From Nitrincola tapanii (GTDB lineage: Bacteria > Pseudomonadota > Gammaproteobacteria > Pseudomonadales > Balneatricaceae), in NCBI RefSeq assembly GCF_008368715.1, contig NZ_SMRS01000002.1:124001-188000 (forward strand): 64,000 bases of DNA, written 5' to 3'. The translations under genes and the position numbers were made by a program. The notes under the pieces are model-generated. The model saw only the letters and a program-made list of their open reading frames with translations. It ran no database searches and was not told where the DNA came from. Below, piece by piece: positions 47,245 to 55,737 of this stretch; positions within the stretch are counted from its first letter, which is position 1, and each line of letters starts with the position of its first letter.

Positions 47245-48411
47245 ATGAACCTTCACGAGTACCAAGGCAAACAACTGTTTGCTCAATATGGTCTGCCGGT
47301 TTCCAAGGGTTTCGCGGTAGATACTCCAGATGAAGCTGCAGCTGCAGCAGAAAAAATCGGTGGTGATAAGTGGGTTGTTAAAGCCCAGGTTCACGCTGGT
47401 GGTCGTGGTAAAGCGGGTGGCGTTAAGCTGGTAGATTCTCCAGCTGAAGCGAAAGCGTTTGCTGAAAAGTGGTTGGGCCAGCGTCTGGTAACTTATCAGA
47501 CAGATGCGAATGGTCAGCCTGTTTCTAAAATTTTGGTTGAAACCTGCACGGATATCGCTAACGAGCTGTATCTGGGTGCGGTTGTTGACCGTTCTTCACG
47601 CCGTATCGTTTTCATGGCCTCTACAGAAGGGGGTGTTGAAATCGAGAAGGTAGCTCACGAAACACCTGAGAAAATCCTGAAAGCAACCATCGATCCTTTG
47701 ACCGGTGCGCAGCCTTACCAGGGTCGTGAGCTGGCCTTCCAGTTAGGCCTGCAGGGTGATCAAATCAAACAGTTCGTCCATATCTTCATGGGTCTGGCGA
47801 AAATGTTTGAAGAAAAAGATCTGGCGCTGTTGGAAATCAACCCGCTGGTCATCACCGATGCCGGCAATCTGCACTGCCTGGATGCTAAAGTTGTGATCGA
47901 CAGCAACGCTGTTTACCGTCACAAAGATCTGCAGGCGATGCACGATCCTTCGCAGGATGATGAGCGTGAAGCTCACGCAGCTCAGTGGGAACTGAACTAC
48001 GTGGCGCTGGAAGGCAACATCGGCTGCATGGTGAACGGTGCGGGTCTGGCGATGGGTACCATGGACATCGTTAAACTGCACGGTGGTCAGCCAGCTAACT
48101 TCTTGGACGTTGGCGGCGGTGCGACTAAAGAGCGCGTAACAGAAGCCTTCAAAATCATTCTGTCTGACAGCACTGTCAGCGCAGTATTGGTCAACATCTT
48201 CGGCGGTATCGTACGTTGTGACCTGATTGCAGATGGTATCATTGGTGCGGTGAAAGAAGTGGGTGTTAACGTTCCTGTCGTGGTACGTCTGGAAGGTAAC
48301 AACGCTGAACTGGGCGCACAGCGTCTGGCTGAGTCCGGTCTCGATATCATTGCGGCGACTAGTTTGACTGACGCTGCGCAGCAGGTTGTTAAAGCCGCGG
48401 AGGGTAAATAA
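47245..48411 (+). CDS. sucC: Succinyl-CoA synthetase beta subunit
   Basis: A 388-residue ATP-grasp protein, the exact length of E. coli SucC. It has [18 protein letters not shown] at the N-terminus, [18 protein letters not shown] near residue 45, LEINPLVIT near residue 197, [11 protein letters not shown] and GGIVRCD, and [19 protein letters not shown] near the C-terminus. With SucD it converts succinyl-CoA to succinate with ADP/GDP phosphorylation. It is separated from sucD by 2 bp. Confidence 0.97.
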   Translation: MNLHEYQGKQLFAQYGLPVSKGFAVDTPDEAAAAAEKIGGDKWVVKAQVHAGGRGKAGGVKLVDSPAEAKAFAEKWLGQRLVTYQTDANGQPVSKILVETCTDIANELYLGAVVDRSSRRIVFMASTEGGVEIEKVAHETPEKILKATIDPLTGAQPYQGRELAFQLGLQGDQIKQFVHIFMGLAKMFEEKDLALLEINPLVITDAGNLHCLDAKVVIDSNAVYRHKDLQAMHDPSQDDEREAHAAQWELNYVALEGNIGCMVNGAGLAMGTMDIVKLHGGQPANFLDVGGGATKERVTEAFKIILSDSTVSAVLVNIFGGIVRCDLIADGIIGAVKEVGVNVPVVVRLEGNNAELGAQRLAESGLDIIAATSLTDAAQQVVKAAEGK

Positions 48412-48413
48412 TC

Positions 48414-49295
48414 ATGTCCGTTCTGATTAATAAAGACACTAAAGTCATCTGTCAGGGTTTCACTGGCGGTCAGGGTACCTTCCATTCAGAGCAGGCGATT
48501 GCATACGGCACCAAAATGGTTGGCGGTGTAACTCCAGGCAAAGGCGGTACTGAGCATTTGGGTCTGCCTGTGTTCAACACCGTTAAAGAAGCTGTAGAAG
48601 CAACAGGTGCTGAAGCATCTGTTATCTACGTTCCGGCTGCCTTCTGTAAGGATTCTATCCTGGAAGCGGCTAACGGCGGTATCAAGCTGATCGTTTGTAT
48701 TACTGAAGGCATCCCAACTCTGGATATGCTGCAGTGCAAAGTGAAGTGTGATGAGCTGGGCGTGCGTTTGATCGGTCCTAACTGCCCAGGCGTGATCACA
48801 CCGGGCGAGTGCAAAATCGGTATCATGCCAGGCCACATTCACCTGCCAGGTAAAGTCGGTATCGTTTCACGTTCCGGTACTCTGACGTATGAAGCGGTTA
48901 AGCAGACGACAGATGCTGGTTTCGGTCAGTCTACTTGCGTTGGTATCGGTGGTGACCCAATCCCAGGTTCTAACTTCATCGATATCCTGAAATTGTTCCA
49001 GGAAGACCCACAGACTGAAGCGATTGTCATGATCGGTGAAATCGGCGGTTCTGCTGAAGAAGAAGCGGCTGCTTACATCAAAGCAAACGTGACTAAGCCT
49101 GTTGTATCTTACATCGCGGGTGTTACGGCTCCTGCAGGTAAGCGTATGGGCCACGCCGGTGCGATCATCTCCGGTGGCAAGGGCACCGCTGATGAGAAGT
49201 TTGCAGCCCTGGAAGACGCGGGTGTGAAAACCGTGCGTTCACTGGCTGATATCGGTAAGGCTTTGGCCGAAGTAACCGGTTGGGCAATGAAGTAA
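48414..49295 (+). CDS. sucD: Succinyl-CoA synthetase alpha subunit
   Basis: A 293-residue protein. The N-terminal CoA-binding Rossmann domain has [20 protein letters not shown], then [12 protein letters not shown] and [17 protein letters not shown]. The C-terminal part has [25 protein letters not shown] and [17 protein letters not shown] with the phospho-His near residue 248. It forms the catalytic pair with SucC. A terminator follows 19 bp after the stop and overlaps the start region of the next gene. Confidence 0.97.
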   Translation: MSVLINKDTKVICQGFTGGQGTFHSEQAIAYGTKMVGGVTPGKGGTEHLGLPVFNTVKEAVEATGAEASVIYVPAAFCKDSILEAANGGIKLIVCITEGIPTLDMLQCKVKCDELGVRLIGPNCPGVITPGECKIGIMPGHIHLPGKVGIVSRSGTLTYEAVKQTTDAGFGQSTCVGIGGDPIPGSNFIDILKLFQEDPQTEAIVMIGEIGGSAEEEAAAYIKANVTKPVVSYIAGVTAPAGKRMGHAGAIISGGKGTADEKFAALEDAGVKTVRSLADIGKALAEVTGWAMK

Positions 49296-49314
49296 TCGCC
49301 TAAGCGCTTAGATT

Positions 49315-49341
49315 AAAAAGGCTCCTGTGGGAGCCTTTTTC
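49315..49341 (+). terminator. Terminator after sucD
   Basis: AAAAAGGCTCC and GGAGCCTTTTT form a stem with a TGT loop. The right arm ends four bases before the alkB ATG, so the GGGAG of the stem is also the only ribosome-binding-like sequence for alkB. Confidence 0.85.
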
Positions 49342-49344
49342 TTT

Positions 49345-50010
49345 ATGACTAGTGGTGGGCATGTGCAAGACTTATTTTCTGATCCTATTGAAGCGCGCTT
49401 GATCGAGCAGAAGAGTGCAGGGACTTGGCTGTTAAAGTCTTGGCTGGCGAAGGACAGAGCCTCTATTTCTGTTCAGCTTCAGGCTATTCTACAAGTGTCA
49501 CCCTTGCGTCGGTTTAAAACCCCTAACGGTTATAGCATGTCTGTGGGGTCGAGTAATTGTGGTGCTTGGGGTTGGATAAGTGACCAGAAGGGGTATCGTT
49601 ATTCGGCAGTAGATCCATTGACTCAGAGGCCTTGGCCGGCGATGCCGGAGGCTTGGCAGCATTTGGCAACAGAAGCGGCTGAGCTTGTAGGTTTCCAACA
49701 TTTTATACCGGACTCATGCTTGATTAACTGCTATGAGGTGGGGGATAAGATGGGCCTTCATCAAGATAAAGACGAAGAGATATTTGAGCATCCGATTGTG
49801 TCTGTTTCTTTAGGATTACCCATTATTTTCATGCTGGGTGGTTTAACACGTTCGCAGGCTTACCAAAAAATACTTTTGGAAGATTCAGATGTATTGATTT
49901 GGGGAGGCGTGGATAGGTTGAAGTACCATGGAGTACAAAGCTTACGTAAAGGTCTGCACCCTATCTTCGGTAGTAAGCGGTATAACCTTACTTTTCGTAA
50001 AGCTAAATAG
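49345..50010 (+). CDS. alkB: AlkB-type alkylated nucleic acid dioxygenase
   Basis: A 221-residue Fe(II)/2-oxoglutarate oxygenase. MGLHQDKDE near residue 134 has the HxD iron ligands, YHGV near residue 193 has the second His, and RYNLTFRKAK at the C-terminus has the two Arg that hold 2-oxoglutarate. The middle part with NSCGAWGWISD and YRYSAVDPLT is the AlkB substrate lid. It removes methyl groups from 1-methyladenine and 3-methylcytosine. The ATG stands just after the sucD terminator stem; an upstream in-frame GTG lies inside the stem. How it is transcribed is unclear, perhaps by read-through. Confidence 0.9.
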   Translation: MTSGGHVQDLFSDPIEARLIEQKSAGTWLLKSWLAKDRASISVQLQAILQVSPLRRFKTPNGYSMSVGSSNCGAWGWISDQKGYRYSAVDPLTQRPWPAMPEAWQHLATEAAELVGFQHFIPDSCLINCYEVGDKMGLHQDKDEEIFEHPIVSVSLGLPIIFMLGGLTRSQAYQKILLEDSDVLIWGGVDRLKYHGVQSLRKGLHPIFGSKRYNLTFRKAK

Positions 50011-50044
50011 CCAGGAAAAGCCGGTAAAGAAAGCGTATCAGAGC

Positions 50045-50317
50045 TTAGTTTTTAAAATTTGTTTCTAACAAATCATCCAAAGAATCTAAGCCTGTATCAA
50101 AGATCAGGTCGGATAGGCTGAGTGCTTCTGGAGTGGAGCTTGATTTCAGAGTCTGTGAATCTGAGTGAGGAGACGGAGTCTCTTGTGCTGTAAAGTTTAA
50201 GTCTATCAACTCACCTCCAGAATCTTTCCAGAAAGAAAGTGCAGGTGCTTCATGCAGACCATCCACTCTGAGACTTTCAAGGAAGAGTGGATCGATATAA
50301 CTATTGTGAGTGGTCAT
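50045..50317 (-). CDS. Small acidic hypothetical protein
   Basis: A 90-residue acidic, soluble protein, rich in Ser, Leu and Asp, with no signal peptide or membrane segment. The C-terminal third repeats a Leu-Asp-Leu pattern (LSLSDLIFDTGLDSLDDLLETN). I do not recognise a family. The start at ATG 50317 has a fine ribosome binding site (TTGAGGGA, 7 bases off), which is the main reason to believe it is expressed. It lies downstream of, and in the same direction as, the PilZ/HD gene. Confidence 0.6.
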   Translation of the reverse strand: MTTHNSYIDPLFLESLRVDGLHEAPALSFWKDSGGELIDLNFTAQETPSPHSDSQTLKSSSTPEALSLSDLIFDTGLDSLDDLLETNFKN

Positions 50318-50406
50318 TTTGAAGTCCCTCAATTTAAGGGTGTATCTTAAGTGTGGTTAAATAAGCACACACTTTCTGGATTTAATTAAAGTAGATCTAT
50401 GAATAA

Positions 50407-50434
50407 GCAGCAATCGTATTTTAGTGATTGCTGC
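50407..50434. terminator. Hairpin after the PilZ/HD gene
   Basis: GCAGCAATC and GATTGCTGC pair perfectly around a 10-base loop, 45 bp beyond the stop of the - strand gene. The following TTATTC is a weak T run, so it is a probable but not classical terminator. Confidence 0.5.
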
Positions 50435-50478
50435 TTGTAGATAATCATAAATATATAGTTGTAATTTTATATATTTAT

Positions 50479-52290
50479 TTAGATGCTTTTTAAAGGTGCG
50501 CGTAAAACGTCAAAAGCGATATTGAATTTCTTAGGGTTAGCGTATCCTAAAATCTCTAAGTTTGTGTTCTGGATATTAAAATCCTGATGCGGTGTAACGG
50601 ATTCATTTTCCAGGCAGTAGACACGTCTAAGATCACGTGCTTGTCCCTGGTCATCATGGCGCATCACCATAGCCAAAGTCTTGTCGCTCAATGTGACTAG
50701 ACTACCTTGCGGATATTTACCGAGATGGCGCCACAGGAATTTGAGACTGGCTTTATCATACAGTGCAGCCTGTTTGAGCAGGTTTTGCATCCCAGCGATT
50801 GGATCATAGATGAGATCGCCCTGATGTTCGGTATGGCTGTAGCGATCAAAAGCGTTAATGCAGGCACAAAGTTTACCGACTTGCGATAAGCTATCGCCGT
50901 TTAATCCATCAGGCCAACCCGATCCATCTAAAAGTTCGTTGCTTTCACGCACAATGCGTAGAGCTTCAGGCGTCATATCGGGTGAGGCTTTGAGTTTGCG
51001 CATTAAGCTGGCATGTGCTGCCTTGAGCGCTTTGTGTTCAGCATCCTGCTTCAAGCCTGTTTGATAACGTAAGCCGCCAGGAAGGAGGCTGTAAGCAAGA
51101 TCATGACAGAAGCCACCTAGAACCATGCCGGTTAGTGTAGGTGTTTGGGCTTGATCAGGATAACGTGACGCTACGATGTCTAATAACAGAAGTGCAACAC
51201 TGACGCTGTGATCAAACAATGGACTCAGAGGATTGCGACGATAACGTTGCATTAGCAAGGCTTGTCGATCCTGCTGCCAGGCTTTGACAAGTTGATGGCT
51301 AGCATCGAGTGCCTGGTCTATGGGTAGGGGTTGTCCGGCTCTGAATTTAATGACAAGTTGTTTAATGGCGATGATAGCAGAGTCGTAGGCGCGTTCCGGT
51401 TGAATGGGGGCACTCTGATCGCGCTTGTTCAACTTAGACAGGACGCTTTTTTGCTCTGTCTCGGGTAGGCTCGGTTCAGTGCGCTGAATCTCAGAAATTA
51501 CTTGTTTACGTTTAGGGATGAATAAAGCGGAGGTATTTTCAACAAAACCTTTGCGCGTAAACTGGATGAAATCACGTTGTAACTCGTTGACCAATAGGTT
51601 GATATGCTGGCGTTGTTGAGGCGTTAATTCCCCGAAACGACAACCTAAAAAAGTGGTCTGCGTAGAAGGATGATAGTCAATTCTGAGTACGTTTAAAGCC
51701 AAATCATGGCTTTCACCATTGGGTAGGCACAGTGTAATTCTGAGATCTGATGCACGTAAGCTATCGACCAGTGTTAGATCTTCATTAAATTCAAGACGGC
51801 AGCCTTCCTGTGAGAGATCTCTTAACCGACCTGAATGACGTTGCTCTTTATCTGAGTTGAGGTGTGTAATGATGTTAAGAAGTGGGCGTACAGGGACACG
51901 AAAAGTAGAACGTCTTTGCAGATAGCTGATTTCTTCAGGGAATTTTGCCCAATAACGCAGTTCGCCATTGGCTTTTTGCTCTGGAATGAGTTCAATATCG
52001 TGGCAGGTTACTTGGCAGCCATTGTGACGTGTCATCAGCGTGACTTTCTGATTGGCGAGCAAGTGGCGTCTATTTTCTGGCATGGGTGGATCAAATCGAA
52101 TCCAACCATCTTCTTGACTGACATACTTAATATAAGCCGTCAAAGCGTGCTCTGTGTCTTTGGGTAAAAGCGTTACAGCAGAAACGCGCTCAGAAACTGT
52201 CTTGAGCATCGATTCGATCTCTGACGGATTATGAATGCGCTCACCTTCTGATGGCTCAGAAAATTGCAAAACGGATGCTTGGTTTTTCAC
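50479..52290 (-). CDS. PilZ-type domain fused to degenerate HD-GYP domain
   Basis: A 603-residue cytoplasmic protein. The N-terminal part (about 40-240) looks like a YcgR-N plus PilZ c-di-GMP receptor, with YLQRRSTFRVPV (the RxxxR binding arginines) near residue 130 and the DLSQEGCRLEF segment near residue 163. The C-terminal part resembles an HD-GYP phosphodiesterase: LFDHSVSVALLLLDI, GGFCHDLAYSLLPGG and GSGWPDGL, where HDxGK is replaced by HDLAY and GYP by GWP. The HHE motif is also changed (SNELLDG). It probably binds c-di-GMP but may not cleave it. A divergent REC-GGDEF-EAL gene is next door, so the pair likely works in one pathway. Confidence 0.75.
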   Translation of the reverse strand: MKNQASVLQFSEPSEGERIHNPSEIESMLKTVSERVSAVTLLPKDTEHALTAYIKYVSQEDGWIRFDPPMPENRRHLLANQKVTLMTRHNGCQVTCHDIELIPEQKANGELRYWAKFPEEISYLQRRSTFRVPVRPLLNIITHLNSDKEQRHSGRLRDLSQEGCRLEFNEDLTLVDSLRASDLRITLCLPNGESHDLALNVLRIDYHPSTQTTFLGCRFGELTPQQRQHINLLVNELQRDFIQFTRKGFVENTSALFIPKRKQVISEIQRTEPSLPETEQKSVLSKLNKRDQSAPIQPERAYDSAIIAIKQLVIKFRAGQPLPIDQALDASHQLVKAWQQDRQALLMQRYRRNPLSPLFDHSVSVALLLLDIVASRYPDQAQTPTLTGMVLGGFCHDLAYSLLPGGLRYQTGLKQDAEHKALKAAHASLMRKLKASPDMTPEALRIVRESNELLDGSGWPDGLNGDSLSQVGKLCACINAFDRYSHTEHQGDLIYDPIAGMQNLLKQAALYDKASLKFLWRHLGKYPQGSLVTLSDKTLAMVMRHDDQGQARDLRRVYCLENESVTPHQDFNIQNTNLEILGYANPKKFNIAFDVLRAPLKSI

Positions 52291-52573
52291 AACTTTACCC
52301 TCTACGACTTTTAAACAAGTCTAGCAAAGAGAGAGATAAATAAAATATATAATTTCTGCTTTTTCCTTTTCACTATTTACTATTATATAGTCATTAAGCG
52401 TGCAGAAATTTTATTTATATTTTTTAATGAGATGGCTTTTTTTATAAACATGTGTTTGATTTTGATTTGATTATTTCAGATTTTATCAAACACTATGTAT
52501 ATACTAATTAGTAGTTAATAGTTATATCATTCTGTGGTATGTTCTAGAGATAGACAAACTAGGAAGTTTTTTC

Positions 52574-54352
52574 ATGACAAATGAGTCTAAGCAGATTTAT
52601 GCAGCAGATATTCTGATAGTGGATGATCTCCCAGAGAACGTAGAAGAGTTGATCCACTTTCTTGAAGAGGAAGGTTATCGCTGCTTACAGGGGCTTACGG
52701 ATTCGCGCCAAGTCTTCGATCGTGTCAGTGTGCGGCGGCCGGATCTGATTTTACTGGATGTGCGGATGCCTTACCTCAGTGGTATCGAGGTACTCAAACA
52801 ACTTAATCAACTAGCGGGTGCTTTACCGGCTATTATCCTCTTAACGGCTCATCTTGATGATTCAACACGTTATGAGGCTCTGCGCTTAGGGGCGCGTGAT
52901 TTTTTAACCAAACCCTTTGATCAGCTGGAAGTCGCGCAGCGCATACAGAATATTTTGCATTTGCAATTACTCATAAATGAGCAACGCGAACGTGCTGAGT
53001 CACTTGAGGCCTTAGTGCGTAAGCGCACGCTTGAGCTGTCATCTCAATCACGTATGGAACCCCTTACGGGTTTGCCTAATCGAAGTGCTCTCTTAGAAGC
53101 ACTCGACTTCAATCATAAGAATCGAGACGATATTACGATTTATTTTATCGCCCTTGAGGGTTTGGATGAAATTGCGCGCGTGCAGGGTTTTGCTGTTGCG
53201 GATCAACTTGTGCGTGCTTTGGTGATACGTTTAGATGAAATGCTGGAGGTTGGGATTTCATCCCTGTGTCAACATTCTTTGTTAGGCATTTGGAATAGCA
53301 CTGAGTGGGTGTTGATTTGTCAATCTGTGCTGGATGCACCGACACGAGGGGTGTTGGCGCAAAAAGTGTTAGAGGCGTTTGAGGCGCCTTTTTACATTGA
53401 TCAGATGCGGCTGCATCTTTCGGCCCGAGTAGGTATCAGTTTTGATCATCAAGAATTAGCGCCGGAGCAATTGGTTCGCATGGCTGCTTTGGCGCTGCCC
53501 GTGCGTGATGGCCAGTGGCAAGAATACAACGACACAATTGATCAATCCTTAAAACGTCGTTCGGGCATGCGTACCGCTTTACGTGGTGCTTTACAGCGGG
53601 GTGAGCTATTCCTGGTGTATCAGCCAAAAGTTGATATTAAGACGAATCGGATTGTGGGTGCGGAAGCATTATTGCGTTGGGAAAACTCGATCTATGGCAA
53701 GGTGTCCCCGGTTGAGTTTATTCCGCTGGCCGAGGCGAGTGGTGAGATTCTATCGATCGGCCGTTGGGTCATTCTTGAAGCACTCGTGGCGCTGAAAAGA
53801 TGGAGAGCTTTGCACCAGGTGGATGATGATTTCTCTCTAGCGGTCAATGTTTCTCCTCTACAATTGATGCAAGCGGACTTTGCTCAAACTCTGTTGGATA
53901 TGGTCTCGGACAGTGGGGTGCCGCCTTGCTGTTTAGAGCTGGAGGTCACAGAATCAGGTCTAATGCAAGATATGGAGTTGGCTCTTAAGCAGTTAAGAAG
54001 ATTGATTCAGTATGGTTTCAAAGTAGGGATCGATGACTTTGGTACGGGTTATTCATCCTTAGCTTATTTAAAAACCTTACCGATTTCTGTGCTGAAAATA
54101 GACCGTGCTTTTATTCATGAATTACAAAGCAGTATTCAAGATCAAAAGCTTACGGGTACGGTGATTGATATGGCGCGTCATTTTGGCTTTTCAACGGTGG
54201 CGGAAGGGGTTGAGCAGTCGGAGCAGTTGGATTGGTTATCCAGCATGGGTTGTGACCTCGTTCAAGGATACATGTTTGCTCCACCCTTGAAAGAAAATGA
54301 GCTGTTAAAGTTGATTGATAGCGGTGTAGAGCACTTAATCAACAAGTTTTAG
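52574..54352 (+). CDS. Response regulator with degenerate GGDEF and EAL domains
   Basis: A 592-residue protein. The N-terminal receiver has ILIVDDLPENVEELI, LILLDVRMPYLSG with the phospho-Asp near residue 63, and FLTKPFD. A coiled linker follows, then a GGDEF-like domain (PLTGLPNRSAL) whose active-site loop reads IWNSTEWVLI instead of GGDEF, so it should not make c-di-GMP. The EAL domain keeps the key residues: GAEALLRWEN, NVSPLQL, EVTESGLM, DDFGTGYSSLAYLK, KIDRAFI, AEGVEQ. It is expected to degrade c-di-GMP under control of an unknown kinase. The 283-bp AT-rich gap before it has no visible gene. Confidence 0.9.
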   Translation: MTNESKQIYAADILIVDDLPENVEELIHFLEEEGYRCLQGLTDSRQVFDRVSVRRPDLILLDVRMPYLSGIEVLKQLNQLAGALPAIILLTAHLDDSTRYEALRLGARDFLTKPFDQLEVAQRIQNILHLQLLINEQRERAESLEALVRKRTLELSSQSRMEPLTGLPNRSALLEALDFNHKNRDDITIYFIALEGLDEIARVQGFAVADQLVRALVIRLDEMLEVGISSLCQHSLLGIWNSTEWVLICQSVLDAPTRGVLAQKVLEAFEAPFYIDQMRLHLSARVGISFDHQELAPEQLVRMAALALPVRDGQWQEYNDTIDQSLKRRSGMRTALRGALQRGELFLVYQPKVDIKTNRIVGAEALLRWENSIYGKVSPVEFIPLAEASGEILSIGRWVILEALVALKRWRALHQVDDDFSLAVNVSPLQLMQADFAQTLLDMVSDSGVPPCCLELEVTESGLMQDMELALKQLRRLIQYGFKVGIDDFGTGYSSLAYLKTLPISVLKIDRAFIHELQSSIQDQKLTGTVIDMARHFGFSTVAEGVEQSEQLDWLSSMGCDLVQGYMFAPPLKENELLKLIDSGVEHLINKF

Positions 54353-54356
54353 AGAT

Positions 54357-54390
54357 TCGATAGACGACCGTTTTAGGGGCTGTCTATCGA
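54357..54390. terminator. Inverted repeat between convergent genes
   Basis: TCGATAGAC at 54357-54365 pairs with GTCTATCGA at 54382-54390 around a 16-base loop, between the EAL regulator and the dehydrogenase-like gene. No T run follows, so terminator function is only likely. Confidence 0.4.
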
Positions 54391-54415
54391 GTTGCGATCT
54401 GGATGTGCAAGTTTT

Positions 54416-55696
54416 TTAACGCCCCATCCCATAATACGTAAAGCCTAAATCGCGCAAGAGCGTTTTTTCAAGGATATTTCGACCGTCAATAATGACCGGT
54501 TGTTTCATGAGTTTGAGCATTTTTGCGTAATCGGGTGACCAGTATTCATTCCACTCCGTTAGAATGAGTAAGGCGTCAGCCTCTTGGAGTGCGTCTAACG
54601 CTTTTTCGTGATACACAATTTGCCCATTGGCCGGAAATTCCTGGCTAAAGTTCAGAATGGCTTGAGGGTCATGAGCATGCACTTCGCATCCTTGTGCCAG
54701 CAAAGTTTTGACGACGTTTAAGCTAGGCGCGTTCTGAATGCTGGCGGTATTAGGCTTAAAAGATAGACCCCAGACAGCAATTTTTTTACCCGCGACGTCT
54801 GTCTTGTAATGCTGCCATAATTTACGAAAAGGGCGTGTCTTCTGCTTCTCATTTTCTTCTATTAGAGTGTTGAGAATGATGGAGTTGCGATTGGTCTTAA
54901 GGAGTTCGGCCATGCTTTCAATTGTTTTAGAAAAGTATGAGCCGCCAAAGCCGCATCCGGGTGACAGGTAGTGCTTGCCGATACGTGGATCACTGCCGAG
55001 GCCTGCCAAAATAGTATCGATATCAATATCCAGTTGATCGGCCAGGTTTGCCAGTTCGTTGATATAGCCAAGGCGTAACGCTAGCATGCCGTTACTGGCA
55101 AATTTCATGAATTCGGCTTCGTGTGTTTTCACTGGCAAGAGTTGATTAAGATGTCTTGAAAAAGGCTTATACAAGGCTTGTATCAACTGAATGCCTTTGC
55201 TGGATTGGCAGCCGATGACGAGTGTGTCGGTTTGGGTGAAGCGCTCATAGGCGTTACCTTCGGATAAGTTGTCAGGAATATAAGCAATGACCTGGTCGCG
55301 TTTGATATCTAAGAGGGTGTTTAACTGATCCGTAGCGCCTAGGCCAAAAGTAGCGTAATTAATCACTAAAAGTGAAAAAGGGACTCGCTCTGCTGCGAGG
55401 CCGAGTAGCTGTTGAGCCAGTTCAAGTTTGTCCGGTGCCAGTGCAATAATTTGGATAGGACAGGCTAAGGCTTCATCCAGTTGGCCGCAGAGAAGCTGGC
55501 CTTGATCGTAGTGCTGTTTGACTTTGTGCAGCAATCCAGGCTCATTAAAGAGAACGTTATTTTGTTCAGACTGCTGGCTAAGCGAGCGTGGGATTTGGGC
55601 ATCTGAGTTGATATGTATCTGATTCCCGTATTCGGCAAAGGCCGCCGCGGCGGTCCAGGCAATCAGTTCATTTCCCCATATCGCAATATGCATCAC
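54416..55696 (-). CDS. UDP-glucose dehydrogenase homologue lacking catalytic Cys
   Basis: A 426-residue protein of the UDP-glucose/GDP-mannose dehydrogenase family by length and C-terminal half. It keeps KFASNGMLALRLGYINELANLADQ (Lys and Asn of the active site) near residue 200, DPRIG, and VWGLSFKPNTASIQNAPSLNVV near residue 310. But the active-site block reads GFGGSYFSKT where active enzymes have GxGGSCFPKD, so the nucleophilic Cys is Tyr (codon 54937-54935, residue 254) and the Asp is Thr. The N-terminal NAD loop also lacks the GxGxxG pattern. It is probably not a working UDP-glucose dehydrogenase. It lies downstream of pgi on the same strand. Confidence 0.8.
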   Translation of the reverse strand: MMHIAIWGNELIAWTAAAAFAEYGNQIHINSDAQIPRSLSQQSEQNNVLFNEPGLLHKVKQHYDQGQLLCGQLDEALACPIQIIALAPDKLELAQQLLGLAAERVPFSLLVINYATFGLGATDQLNTLLDIKRDQVIAYIPDNLSEGNAYERFTQTDTLVIGCQSSKGIQLIQALYKPFSRHLNQLLPVKTHEAEFMKFASNGMLALRLGYINELANLADQLDIDIDTILAGLGSDPRIGKHYLSPGCGFGGSYFSKTIESMAELLKTNRNSIILNTLIEENEKQKTRPFRKLWQHYKTDVAGKKIAVWGLSFKPNTASIQNAPSLNVVKTLLAQGCEVHAHDPQAILNFSQEFPANGQIVYHEKALDALQEADALLILTEWNEYWSPDYAKMLKLMKQPVIIDGRNILEKTLLRDLGFTYYGMGR

Positions 55697-55737
55697 ACGC
55701 TCCCGAGTTAGATCTAGTGGTTTTTTGAGGGTATTGG

